From the NCBI GenBank assembly GCA_016789345.1, contig JAEURG010000011.1:1-33758 (forward strand): a stretch of 33,758 nucleotides of DNA, in the 5' to 3' direction. The position numbers were made by a program, and so were the translations under genes. Below are positions 1 through 7,547 of the stretch, piece after piece. The stretch comes from Anaerolineales bacterium (GTDB lineage Bacteria; Chloroflexota; Anaerolineae; Anaerolineales; Villigracilaceae). The stretch's first letter is position 1; each line of letters begins with the position of its first letter. A model generated the notes under the pieces. That model saw only the letters and a program-made list of their open reading frames with translations. It searched no databases and had not been told where the DNA came from.

Positions 1-202
1 TTAGCTCTTCATTTTCTTCACAAGGCACACCACCTAATTCCTGTAACTTTGGTTTAATGTCGTCAATCACTTCAAATGAAGTTTCAGGCACTACGGTCGG
101 ATTTACAGGCGGAGGCGGTGTATCAATGCTCGGCAATGTAAGTGCATTACAAGCCATACTTATTATTGCTAAAATCAAAACAAACTTCAATACTTTTTTC
201 AT
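1..202 (-). CDS. Lipoprotein, C-terminus cut by window edge
   Basis: The frame opens at 202 and is still open at base 1, so at least 67 residues are visible and the C-terminus lies outside the window. It starts MKKVLKFVLILAIISMAC, a typical lipoprotein signal with the lipidated Cys at residue 18. A Pro/Thr-rich linker follows (residues 27-40), then an acidic segment with a second Cys near residue 61. A clear Shine-Dalgarno AGGAG sits just upstream on the minus strand. It lies 14 bases downstream of the deacetylase-family gene on the same strand, so co-transcription is plausible. No family can be named from this fragment. Confidence 0.7.
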   Translation of the reverse strand, partial: MKKVLKFVLILAIISMACNALTLPSIDTPPPPVNPTVVPETSFEVIDDIKPKLQELGGVPCEENEEL

Positions 203-215
203 ATTTCTCCTTTTT

Positions 216-1223
216 TTACTTGATTCCATGCCATTTTTTGATTTCGTTCAGACGTAACTCAAAATTTGGTTCTTGACCTTGAAATTCATCACGCGCTTCA
301 TTGACAAACGGAGAGTTGGTCAATGCACTGAAAACGGCACCTACCCCATACCCCACCACTTCCGATTCATAGCCGCCTTCCAAAACAAAGACAATTTTCC
401 CACCACAAACCTCTTCTGCCATTCCCACTAATTTCCTAGATACGTTATAAAACCCCTGTGTCGTTAACCCTAACGAAGTGAGCGGGTCGCGCCAATGCGA
501 ATCGAAGCCAACAGAAATGAATAACATCTCTGGTTGAAATAACTTAACGATTGGATTAAATATTTCATCGCAAATCACTGAAAAAGTTTTATCACCTGCA
601 TACGCACTTAACGGCACATTGACAATTCTTTTTTTCGCATTGGGTAAATCTGTCACCCAACCAGTTCCTGGGTAAATTCCCCAAAGGTGGGTAGAAATAA
701 AGCCTAATCTTTCATCATCCTTGAATGCCACTTGTGTGCCATTGCCGTGATGTGCGTCAAAATCAATCACCATCACTTTTTTCATGCCACTTGCTAAAGC
801 ATCTTGCGCCGCAACCGCAACGTTATTGAAAATACAAAAGCCCATGGCTTTATCTGGCTCAGCATGGTGACCTGGCGGGCGGACAATGGCAAAGGCATTT
901 TTCGCATCACCATTGATGACAGCACGAGTACACGTTAACACGCCACCAGCCGCAAGCATGGCATCTTCATAAGATGTTTTGGTCACATAGGTTGGGGCGT
1001 GGTCAATAATTCCAGTGCCTTGTTTGCAAACTTCTGCAATAGATTGAATCATTCCTACTTCATGCACGCGTGCTATTTCACTTTCTTTTGCACGAATCGG
1101 TTGAATTAATTCTGCACCAAACGAATCGAGTTTATTTTCAAAAAACTCAAACCGCTCTGGCTTTTCAGGGTGGTCGGTAAAAAAATGATGTTTTGATGGA
1201 ACGTAGGTATAAAGTGTGTTCAT
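216..1223 (-). CDS. Histone deacetylase-family amidohydrolase (AcuC/HDAC-like)
   Basis: A 335-residue zinc amidohydrolase of the arginase/deacetylase fold; the family removes acetyl groups from lysines, polyamines or small amides. The active-site set is complete: RPPGHH (His119/His120, charge relay), DFDAHHG (Asp156 and His158 as zinc ligands), GFDSH (Asp241, third zinc ligand) and the late LEGGY loop that carries the usual catalytic Tyr. The length is normal for class II-like bacterial homologues. No signal peptide is visible, so it should be cytoplasmic. The substrate cannot be read from sequence: acetylated protein, acetylpolyamine and acetoin-utilisation roles are all possible. The start at 1223 has only a weak ribosome site. 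A palindromic repeat lies directly upstream. Confidence 0.9.
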   Translation of the reverse strand: MNTLYTYVPSKHHFFTDHPEKPERFEFFENKLDSFGAELIQPIRAKESEIARVHEVGMIQSIAEVCKQGTGIIDHAPTYVTKTSYEDAMLAAGGVLTCTRAVINGDAKNAFAIVRPPGHHAEPDKAMGFCIFNNVAVAAQDALASGMKKVMVIDFDAHHGNGTQVAFKDDERLGFISTHLWGIYPGTGWVTDLPNAKKRIVNVPLSAYAGDKTFSVICDEIFNPIVKLFQPEMLFISVGFDSHWRDPLTSLGLTTQGFYNVSRKLVGMAEEVCGGKIVFVLEGGYESEVVGYGVGAVFSALTNSPFVNEARDEFQGQEPNFELRLNEIKKWHGIK

Positions 1224-1235
1224 ATTTTAAATTCT

Positions 1236-1310
1236 TTTTGGGGACGCGGAAAACGCGGATGTTTTAATTTCTTAATCAGCGTAAATCCGCGTTCATCAGC
1301 GTCCAAAAAA
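1236..1310. repeat. Dispersed palindromic repeat, GGACGC...GCGTCC
   Basis: This intergenic element has mirrored ends (GGACGC at 1242-1247, GCGTCC at 1299-1304). Inside are two related GCGGAT / ATCCGC arms. It lies between the NYN nuclease gene and the deacetylase gene. It looks like a short mobile palindrome rather than a terminator, because the ends are not followed by a strong T-run in a single orientation. Confidence 0.6.
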
Positions 1311-1324
1311 TTACTCATTTCTCA

Positions 1325-1792
1325 TTACTTCTTCTCTTCTCCAAACTCTTTCAACCACTCTTCCACTTCTTTTGCAGAAATACTTTTTTCTTCACGATTC
1401 TTTTTATTCACTGCGTTTAATGTCTGTTGCAACAATTTCACAAACTCTTCTGAAGAAATAACTTTCGCCCCGTTCACTTTTGCCGCGTTTTGCACTTCTC
1501 TATCCGATGAAACCACCGTCCAATTTTTGGCAGATTTTGCCATGTTGTTTAATCTAGCACGCATGGCGGAATCGGCAGAAGTTCCCAGCGAGATAAAATG
1601 TGCTTTAATAGTACCCAACTTTCTAGTCCCAGCAGAAGCGGATGGGGCTCCATCAAAATATACTTCCACTGGTTGGCGTTTCACTCTTGAAAAATTTTGC
1701 AATATATGAATCAATTCTAGTTCATCATCTGGGTTTGAAAGTTGCAAACCAATTTTCGGAATCAAGTTATGTCCATCAATCAAATACGGCAT
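1325..1792 (-). CDS. NYN/YacP-like RNase domain protein
   Basis: This 155-residue protein opens MPYLIDGHNLIPKIG, the signature Asp-Gly-His-Asn of the YacP-like NYN (PIN-fold) nucleases. Downstream acidic positions fit the family's metal site: VYFDGAPS near residue 47, SADSAMRARL near 74 and VVSSDREVQNAA near 95. Known relatives such as Bacillus Rae1 cleave mRNA on the ribosome. The last ~35 residues are a charged helix rich in Lys and Glu. Start choice: ATG at 1792, with a purine-rich AAAGGGG somewhat distant upstream. A direct RNase role is family inference. Confidence 0.85.
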   Translation of the reverse strand: MPYLIDGHNLIPKIGLQLSNPDDELELIHILQNFSRVKRQPVEVYFDGAPSASAGTRKLGTIKAHFISLGTSADSAMRARLNNMAKSAKNWTVVSSDREVQNAAKVNGAKVISSEEFVKLLQQTLNAVNKKNREEKSISAKEVEEWLKEFGEEKK

Positions 1793-1872
1793 AGTACGAT
1801 TCTACCCCTTTAATAAAAAACTTTATGGTCTTAAAATCGTATGTGAAAATAATTTGAAAAGTTGATTCGGAA

Positions 1873-1878
1873 TATAAT
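1873..1878 (+). promoter_or_regulatory. Candidate -10 box for the DUF1232 gene
   Basis: A perfect TATAAT stands 21 bases before the DUF1232 start codon in the divergent intergenic region. It is followed by an AAAAGGAG ribosome site. A TTGAAA lies only 13 bases upstream, too close for a standard -35, so only the -10 is proposed. Confidence 0.4.
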
Positions 1879-1898
1879 CAAATAAAAAGGAGACCGAC

Positions 1899-2258
1899 AT
1901 GGCAGAAAAAAAAGCATCCGATATCATGGTACCGCAACAAGGCGGCGTGATTCGAAATATTCTTATTCAATTAAAACTTATCTTTCGTTTGATGGGAGAT
2001 AGGCGTGTAAGTTTCTTTGCGAAACTTGTTCCTGTTGGCGCGTTTGCTTATTTACTTTTTCCGTTGGATGCGATTTCGCTTCCAATTATTGGCGTGGTAG
2101 ATGATGCCGCATTGTTATGGTTAGGTTCATATATCTTTACCGAACTTTGCCCGCCCGAAGTTGTGGAAGAACATAAAAAAGCTTTAGCCGCTAATATGAG
2201 TTCAGATTCAAGCAAAGATGATGTAATAGATGCGGAAGCGACCGACTCACAAGAATAA
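1899..2258 (+). CDS. DUF1232 (YkvA-like) small membrane protein
   Basis: 119 residues. The core (about residues 35-75) reads FFAKLVPVGAFAYLLFPLDAI followed by a VDDAALLWLG helix. This is the DUF1232 pattern of a hydrophobic helix, a Pro-Leu-Asp turn and an Asp-Asp pair. Two hydrophobic helices suggest membrane association. The tail is acidic and probably disordered. A strong AAGGAG site supports the ATG at 1899. It ends six bases before the next gene, so the two are probably co-transcribed. The biochemical function of the family is not established. Confidence 0.85.
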   Translation: MAEKKASDIMVPQQGGVIRNILIQLKLIFRLMGDRRVSFFAKLVPVGAFAYLLFPLDAISLPIIGVVDDAALLWLGSYIFTELCPPEVVEEHKKALAANMSSDSSKDDVIDAEATDSQE

Positions 2259-2263
2259 ATTAC

Positions 2264-3478
2264 ATGAAACGATTTTTGATTTTATTGATTTTGCCCATGC
2301 TAGCATGTGGCGGATTTTCTGATTCTGTTGCTCCGACGATAACGCCTCTTTCCCCGCCTCAAATTGATTCTGTTCCAGCAACCGATACGCAACCCGTACC
2401 TCTCACTCAAACATCAGTACCCACCGCCAATAATTTCCCAAACGCGAATGATTATCAATGGACTCCCATCATCAATGGTTTGGATAGACCCGTTGATGTG
2501 CAATCTGCATTTGATGGCACAGGCAGATTATTCATCATTGAAAAATATGGCGTGATACGCATTTATCAAAATGGTCAATTGTTAGATGAACCATTTTTGA
2601 ATATTGATGACCGTGTAAATGATTGGAGCAACGAAATGGGTTTGCTCGGTTTAGCATTTCATCCAAACTATGAGCAAAATGGATATTTCTATGTCAATTA
2701 CACTGGTGAAGGTGGTCACACGCGCATTTCACGTTTTACGGCAAACGGAAATTCATCAGACCCCGCCAGTGAAAAAGTTTTGATGATTATTGACCAACCT
2801 TTCCCAAATCATAACGGCGGAGCAGTTGTCTTTGGTCCAGATGGGTATTTATATCTTGGTCTTGGCGATGGCGGCGCGGCAGGTGACCCGTTAAAACATG
2901 GTCAAAACCCAAATACATTACTTGGTTCAATTTTGAGAATAGATGTCAATAACGGAGACCCGTACACTATTCCATCAGATAATCCGTTTGGAAATGAGGT
3001 TTGGGCGTATGGGCTTCGCAACCCATGGCGTATTTCATTTGATTTAGCCAATGGCGATTTATGGATTGGTGATGTGGGTCAGGGTGAAAAAGAAGAAATA
3101 GATTATTTACCAGCGGGTTCACCCGGCGGTGCAAATTTTGGCTGGAGTATTATGGAAGGAAGCATTGGTTATGATGGTGAACCTCAACCTGGCTTATTAC
3201 TTCCCGCCGCTGAATATAGTCATTCCAATCCGTATGAAGGTTGTTCAGTCACAGGCGGTTATGTGTATCGTGGTTCCATGCCTGAATGGAATGGCATTTA
3301 TCTTTATGGTGATTACTGCACAGGTTACATTTGGGGATTGTTCTTATCAAATGGACAATTTCAAAATCAAAGATTATTTGAAACAGGTGTGACAATTACT
3401 TCATTTGGTCAAGGTGAAAATGGGGAGATTTATCTGGCAAGCGATAATGGTAGTGTGTATACACTAACAAGAAAATAA
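2264..3478 (+). CDS. Glucose/sorbosone dehydrogenase-like beta-propeller lipoprotein
   Basis: 404 residues. The N-terminus is a lipoprotein signal with lipobox LACGG (Cys15). A Thr/Pro/Ser linker runs to about residue 60. The rest is a GSDH-type six-bladed propeller: the LDRPVDVQ opening strand, GLLGLAFHPNY, NHNGGAVVFGPDGYLYLGLGDGG, LLGSILRIDV, YGLRNPWRISFD and GDVGQGEKEEIDY. Family members oxidise aldoses with PQQ, and many uncharacterised homologues are annotated only by fold. The His of HNGG and the Arg of RNPWR match conserved active-site positions. It should be anchored on the outer face of the cell. No PQQ synthesis genes are in the window, so the cofactor is unproven. Confidence 0.9.
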   Translation: MKRFLILLILPMLACGGFSDSVAPTITPLSPPQIDSVPATDTQPVPLTQTSVPTANNFPNANDYQWTPIINGLDRPVDVQSAFDGTGRLFIIEKYGVIRIYQNGQLLDEPFLNIDDRVNDWSNEMGLLGLAFHPNYEQNGYFYVNYTGEGGHTRISRFTANGNSSDPASEKVLMIIDQPFPNHNGGAVVFGPDGYLYLGLGDGGAAGDPLKHGQNPNTLLGSILRIDVNNGDPYTIPSDNPFGNEVWAYGLRNPWRISFDLANGDLWIGDVGQGEKEEIDYLPAGSPGGANFGWSIMEGSIGYDGEPQPGLLLPAAEYSHSNPYEGCSVTGGYVYRGSMPEWNGIYLYGDYCTGYIWGLFLSNGQFQNQRLFETGVTITSFGQGENGEIYLASDNGSVYTLTRK

Positions 3479-3492
3479 ATTTAAGTTTGTAA

Positions 3493-3545
3493 GGGCGACC
3501 CGCCATTTAGGATAATGTTTCGTGTTAATTGTTGATGGGTCGCCC
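3493..3545. repeat. Palindromic repeat GGGCGACCC...GGGTCGCCC
   Basis: Inverted 9-base ends (3493-3501 and 3537-3545) enclose a 35-base AT-rich centre. It sits between two convergent genes, the propeller lipoprotein and modB. It could fold as a stem but lacks a clean T-run. A shorter, perfect palindrome of similar flavour, GGGCGAGTCATGACTCGCCC, is inside lutBC at 28308-28327. Confidence 0.6.
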
Positions 3546-3554
3546 CTGCAATAT

Positions 3555-4337
3555 CTATTCTTCTTTTTCCAATTTTTTTGTCAGCATCAATAAGAAAAAC
3601 GAAACGATAATCAGCACAACCGATAAAGCCAAAGCCACGCCGAGGTTTCTTTCAAATCCCAAATAAATTGCCATTGGCATGGTTTGGGTCACGCCTTCTA
3701 AATTCCCTGCAAATAAAATCGTTGCTCCAAACTCACCTAAGGCTCTTGTCCAAGTGAGGATTGCGCCGCTTAATAAAGTTTTTCTAGTAAGGGGCAACAT
3801 CACTTCGCGAAATAACTGCCAACGATTCGCACCTTCTACATTGGCGGCTTCTTCTAATTGTTTATCAATGCCTGTAAAGCCAACTCGTGCAGAGCGGATA
3901 TATAAAGGTGCGGCGACAAACATTTGAGCAACAACCACAGCCGCAGTGGTAAACGGAAGCGAAATCTCAAATATTTCTAATGTTGAACCTAACAATCCGC
4001 GCCGACCGAATGTAATCAATAAAGCCAAACCTGCAACTGATGGCGGAAGCACAATCGGCAAATCAATCAGCAATTCAAGCCATGATTTATATTTTAATTT
4101 CCAATTTGCTAAGATATAAGCAAGTGGAGTTCCAAAAAGAATCGCACAGACAGTTGTGACTGAGCTGGTGACTAAACTTAATTTCAATGCATTTATTGCT
4201 TGTTCTGAAAACGCATTATTAAAAAATTCTGGATTGATTGAACGCAGAAGCACTGTAAACAAAGGCAATAGAAATAATCCCAACATAAAAATACTTGGGA
4301 TGATGAATATCCATTTTGAGTCGAGGAGTTTTTTCAA
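3555..4337 (-). CDS. modB: Molybdate ABC transporter permease ModB
   Basis: A 260-residue inner-membrane permease with about six hydrophobic helices. The cytoplasmic EAA loop that docks the ATPase is clear: EEAANVEGANRWQLFREVMLP, near residues 160-180. The segments LPIVLPPSVAGLALL and GRRGLLG are characteristic of ModB/CysT-type oxyanion permeases. The proposed start is TTG at 4337, because an in-frame stop lies 15 bases upstream and no in-frame ATG precedes the first membrane helix. No good ribosome site is seen. It follows modA on the same strand, but an inserted repeat separates them. No separate modC ATPase is present in the window. Confidence 0.88.
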   Translation of the reverse strand: MKKLLDSKWIFIIPSIFMLGLFLLPLFTVLLRSINPEFFNNAFSEQAINALKLSLVTSSVTTVCAILFGTPLAYILANWKLKYKSWLELLIDLPIVLPPSVAGLALLITFGRRGLLGSTLEIFEISLPFTTAAVVVAQMFVAAPLYIRSARVGFTGIDKQLEEAANVEGANRWQLFREVMLPLTRKTLLSGAILTWTRALGEFGATILFAGNLEGVTQTMPMAIYLGFERNLGVALALSVVLIIVSFFLLMLTKKLEKEE

Positions 4338-4350
4338 GCCAAAACAAATT

Positions 4351-4415
4351 TACCACAAAGGAGACAAAGGGTCACAAAGGAAAGACTTTGTGTACCTTCG
4401 TGCCCTTTATGGTTA
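4351..4415. repeat. Dispersed repeat with ACAAAGG / CCTTTGTG arms
   Basis: An imperfect inverted repeat begins ACCACAAAGG and ends CCCTTTATGGTTA, with internal copies of the ACAAAGG word. It occupies almost the whole gap between modA and modB, inside what should be a tight operon. Every other junction in the distal part of the cluster is 0-1 bases, so insertion after operon formation is the simplest reading. Confidence 0.6.
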
Positions 4416-4421
4416 AAAACA

Positions 4422-5216
4422 TTATGGAGAACCAAATCCCCATTTTTTCAAAATCGCTTGACCTTCATCCGAAAGCACATAAGTAATAAATGCTTCGGCT
4501 ACATCCACATTTGGGGATTCAACTAATGGCGCGATTGGGTATTTTGCAATTACATTTAATTCAGATGGAATTTCAATTGTCTGCAATTCAGGTGCGGCGA
4601 CTGCATCTGACGTATAAACAATTCCCGCATCCGCTTCACCCAACTGGACTTTTGCTACTACTTGTTTGACATTATCTTCATTTGAAACAACATTTGCTAA
4701 AACTTTATCTTTGAAATCGGCTCCAAATTTGCTATTCATCAAATCCAGTGATTGACGAGCATAGTTACCAACAGGCACTTCTTCAGCGGCTAATACAATT
4801 TTTATTCCAGAATTTGCAAGGTCTTCAAGTGAATCAATTCCTGTAGGATTATCGGCGGGCAAAATCACAATTAATTTGTTACTCAAAAAAAATTGAGAAG
4901 CACTTTGTACAACAAATGAATTTGTTATCAAAGTTTCCATCTCTTTTCCACTGGCAGATGCAAATACATCGGCTGGTGCGCCTTCTTCAATTTGAGTCCG
5001 TAGAGCTTGTGAACCTGCAAAGTTAAAGGTGACATTTACCTTTGGATTGGCATTTTGAAAATTATTTCCAATTTCGGTAAAGGCGTCTGTCAATGAAGCG
5101 GCGGCAAAGACAACCAATGTTTGAGGTTCAGAATCAACTATCGGCGTAGATGAAGCGGGAGCACATCCTGTTAATAAAATTGAGAATAAAAGTATCCATA
5201 CTGAAAAATGTTTCAT
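4422..5216 (-). CDS. modA: Molybdate-binding lipoprotein ModA
   Basis: 264 residues. A lipoprotein signal ends at lipobox LLTGC (Cys18). The mature part shows ModA hallmarks: VFAAASLTDAFTEIG, NFAGSQALRTQIEEGAPADVFASA, and a late EVPVGNYARQSL segment that helps bind the oxyanion. It captures molybdate outside the membrane and hands it to a permease, most likely ModB downstream. It starts one base after the ATPase gene ends, so the genes are one transcription unit. Tungstate binding is also normal for this family. Confidence 0.92.
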   Translation of the reverse strand: MKHFSVWILLFSILLTGCAPASSTPIVDSEPQTLVVFAAASLTDAFTEIGNNFQNANPKVNVTFNFAGSQALRTQIEEGAPADVFASASGKEMETLITNSFVVQSASQFFLSNKLIVILPADNPTGIDSLEDLANSGIKIVLAAEEVPVGNYARQSLDLMNSKFGADFKDKVLANVVSNEDNVKQVVAKVQLGEADAGIVYTSDAVAAPELQTIEIPSELNVIAKYPIAPLVESPNVDVAEAFITYVLSDEGQAILKKWGFGSP

Positions 5217-5217
5217 C

Positions 5218-5934
5218 TTATTTCCTTGAAGTTAAAAATTTCTTCACTTGCGTATTTATGGGGTTTTGAATTAATTGATTTGGTTTACCCACTTGTTTTA
5301 ATTCACCATCCATAATAACTGCCACACGGTCACCAAATTGCATGGCTTCTTGTAAATTATGAGTTACAAAAATAGTCGTGCGTTTTTCTGTTGATAAAAT
5401 TTTAGATAAATCTTTCAATAGTTGATTGCGTGTTTGCGGGTCAACTGCGGAAAAAGGTTCGTCCATCAATAACAATTCTGGATTTAAAACGAATGCTCGC
5501 GCCAAACTGACTCTTTGCGCCTCACCACCAGACAACTGACCTGCGCGGCGTTTTAGAAGCGATTCTACACCCATGGCTTTGCTCCACTTAATAATTTGCG
5601 TTTGAAAATTTTTCTCGCCACGAAATTTTAATCCCAATGCAATATTTTCTTCAACAGACATATCTATTAACAATGGGTCTTGAAATACAAAAGCAATTTT
5701 TCTTCGGTATTCCAATTCATTCCATTCGTTTTGATTTTTTCCATCAAAGATAATTTCGCCACTTGTGGGTTGAATTAAATTTGCCAATGCTAATAAAAAT
5801 GTACTCTTGCCAGCACCATTTGGACCAACTACTGCCAAAATTTCTCCGCGTTTGATTGTAAGCGAATCAATTTTTAATACATCACGTTTATTGCGTTGTA
5901 TAAGAAGATTCTTAATTTGAATAAAAGATTTCAT
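5218..5934 (-). CDS. tupC: Tungstate/molybdate ABC transporter ATPase (TupC-like)
   Basis: A 238-residue ATP-binding subunit. Visible motifs are Walker A GPNGAGKST (37-45), the Q-loop Gln near 85, signature LSGGEAQRVSLARA (134-147), Walker B LLLMDEP with catalytic Glu159, and the H-loop His192. It has no C-terminal mop/TOBE regulatory domain of the long ModC type, which fits the short TupC class. It abuts tupB with no gap and is followed one base later by modA. As the only ATPase in the cluster it may power both TupB and ModB. That sharing is inference. Confidence 0.88.
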   Translation of the reverse strand: MKSFIQIKNLLIQRNKRDVLKIDSLTIKRGEILAVVGPNGAGKSTFLLALANLIQPTSGEIIFDGKNQNEWNELEYRRKIAFVFQDPLLIDMSVEENIALGLKFRGEKNFQTQIIKWSKAMGVESLLKRRAGQLSGGEAQRVSLARAFVLNPELLLMDEPFSAVDPQTRNQLLKDLSKILSTEKRTTIFVTHNLQEAMQFGDRVAVIMDGELKQVGKPNQLIQNPINTQVKKFLTSRK

Positions 5935-6576
5935 TTATTTCTTTGAGCTCTTTTGTTGAATTACAGTCAGTGCTAAATTAATTAAATAAGTCAGAATCAA
6001 AAGTAAAGCCGATAATGCCAATGCAATTTCAAATTCACCTTTTGATGTTTCTAAAACAATCGCAGTAGTTAATACTCTTGTTTGACCTTTGATATTTCCT
6101 CCCACCATCATCGAAGCGCCAACTTCTGAAATCACAGAACCAAAGCCAGCCATTAACGCGGCTAAAAGCGGAAGACGTGCTTCCCACCACAAATACCAAA
6201 TCATCTGCAGTTTTGAAGCGCCGAGTCCTAACAGCTGTTGTTGTAATCTTGAATCAAGTGCTTCCAAGGCGGCAGCAGTTAATCCAGTGACGACCGGTGC
6301 GGCGATAATTACTTGCGCAATGATGATGGCAATTGGCGTGTAAATTAATTTCAAACCACCAAGTACACCACTTCGCCAAAGAGTCATTGCTACCACTAAG
6401 CCTACAACAACTGGTGGCAGTGCCATCCCCGTGTTGACTACACTTAAGATAAATGAACGCCCGCGAAAATTCCCCAATGCAAGCCACGTTCCTAAAGGTA
6501 AACCAATCAACAAACTGATTAAGGTTGCCAGTGTAGAAACTTGTAAAGATAACGAAGTGATTTCAAAAATTTCCAT
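5935..6576 (-). CDS. tupB: Tungstate ABC transporter permease TupB
   Basis: A 213-residue permease with about five or six membrane helices. The characteristic TupB/WtpB-like sequence includes NTGMALPPVVVGLVVAM, the EAA-like docking loop (LLGLGASKLQMIWYLWWEARLP) and FGSVISEVGASMMVGGNI. It forms the channel for tungstate delivered by TupA. The stop codon is immediately followed by the ATPase start. It is separated from tupA by a hairpin with a T-run, which probably lowers its transcription relative to tupA. No strong ribosome site is seen before the ATG at 6576. Confidence 0.9.
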   Translation of the reverse strand: MEIFEITSLSLQVSTLATLISLLIGLPLGTWLALGNFRGRSFILSVVNTGMALPPVVVGLVVAMTLWRSGVLGGLKLIYTPIAIIIAQVIIAAPVVTGLTAAALEALDSRLQQQLLGLGASKLQMIWYLWWEARLPLLAALMAGFGSVISEVGASMMVGGNIKGQTRVLTTAIVLETSKGEFEIALALSALLLILTYLINLALTVIQQKSSKK

Positions 6577-6581
6577 ATTGT

Positions 6582-6622
6582 AAAAAAACAGGTAAACACA
6601 AAATAAACTTCGTGTTTACCTG
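6582..6622 (-). terminator. Intrinsic terminator/attenuator between tupA and tupB
   Basis: On the minus strand a perfect 11-base stem, CAGGTAAACAC / GTGTTTACCTG (6612-6622 with 6589-6599), has a 12-base loop and is followed at once by seven T. It lies inside the operon. Partial termination would give more TupA than TupB/TupC, the usual stoichiometry for ABC importers. Confidence 0.75.
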
Positions 6623-6645
6623 CATATCTATTTGCTATGATTTAT

Positions 6646-7482
6646 CTACGGCACTGCCACAGCATCGGGGAAGAACAATGGTTCACCATATAAATCAATT
6701 CCAAATTCACTAATGACTGTTTGAGTTTCAGGTGCAATCATAAAATTGTAAAAAGCCATAGCACCTTCATAATTAACATTTTCCCATTTTTCAGAGTTAA
6801 CTGTAATGACATGATATGGATTCAATAAAGAAGCATCACCTTCCATTACTAACACTACACTGAGATTATCTTTTTGTGCAAGATAAGTGGCTCGGTCTGT
6901 TAAAGTATAGCCTTCTTTTTCAGAAGCAACAGTTAAGGTCGCTCCCATCCCCTGACCTGTTTCAAGGTACCAACTTTGCCCAGCAGGGTCAAGGTTGGCT
7001 TTCTTCCATATATCTAATTCTTTTTTGTGTGTACCTGAATCATCGCCACGTGAAACGAAAGTAGCATTTAATTCATAAATTTTTTCTAAACCTTCAATCA
7101 CAGAAGTTGTGCCAATTAACCCGGCTGGGTCTGCTTCGGGACCGACAATAATAAAATCATTGTGCATCACAGCCGCACGGTCTGTGCCAAAGCCACCTTC
7201 CATAAATGCTTCTTCAGAAGCTGGCGCATGAACCAATAATACATCAGCATTACCTTCTTCGCCCATTTTCAAAGCCTGACCCGTTCCTACTGCTACAGTT
7301 TGAACAGTATAACCAGTTTGTTCTTCAAACATAGGAATCAACACATCTAACAAACCTGAATCTTGTGTGGATGTTGTGGTTGCTAAAATAATGTTTGGAT
7401 TCGATGGGGCAGATGAGCCACACGCCGCTAACAAAATTGAAATGACAAGCAGCATACTAAAAATAATTTTTTTGTTTTTCAT
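6646..7482 (-). CDS. tupA: Tungstate-binding lipoprotein TupA
   Basis: 278 residues. A lipoprotein signal ends at LLAAC (Cys21). The mature domain begins with ILATTTSTQDSGLLDVLIPMFEEQTGY, the TupA signature. NADVLLVHAPASEE, HNDFIIVGPEADPAG, SRGDDSGTHKKE and AMAFYNFMIAPETQ follow in family order. TupA proteins bind tungstate with high selectivity over molybdate. It has a strong ribosome site, AAAAGGAG, before the ATG at 7482. An operator-like palindrome (7508-7529) stands immediately upstream, so expression is probably controlled by the neighbouring regulator. Confidence 0.93.
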   Translation of the reverse strand: MKNKKIIFSMLLVISILLAACGSSAPSNPNIILATTTSTQDSGLLDVLIPMFEEQTGYTVQTVAVGTGQALKMGEEGNADVLLVHAPASEEAFMEGGFGTDRAAVMHNDFIIVGPEADPAGLIGTTSVIEGLEKIYELNATFVSRGDDSGTHKKELDIWKKANLDPAGQSWYLETGQGMGATLTVASEKEGYTLTDRATYLAQKDNLSVVLVMEGDASLLNPYHVITVNSEKWENVNYEGAMAFYNFMIAPETQTVISEFGIDLYGEPLFFPDAVAVP

Positions 7483-7507
7483 ACTTTACTCCTTTTGAAA
7501 TGATATA

Positions 7508-7529
7508 CGATTAAGAAAAAACTTAATCG
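7508..7529. promoter_or_regulatory. Candidate operator: perfect palindrome upstream of tupA
   Basis: CGATTAAG (7508-7515) and CTTAATCG (7522-7529) form a perfect 8-base inverted repeat around six A. It lies in the 65-base gap between the regulator and tupA. The right half plus the A-tract recurs just before the regulator's own start codon (8527-8541). A sequence shared only by the two promoters of one regulatory circuit is best explained as the regulator's binding site. Confidence 0.6.
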
Positions 7530-7547
7530 AAAACGCTAAAAAAAAAA

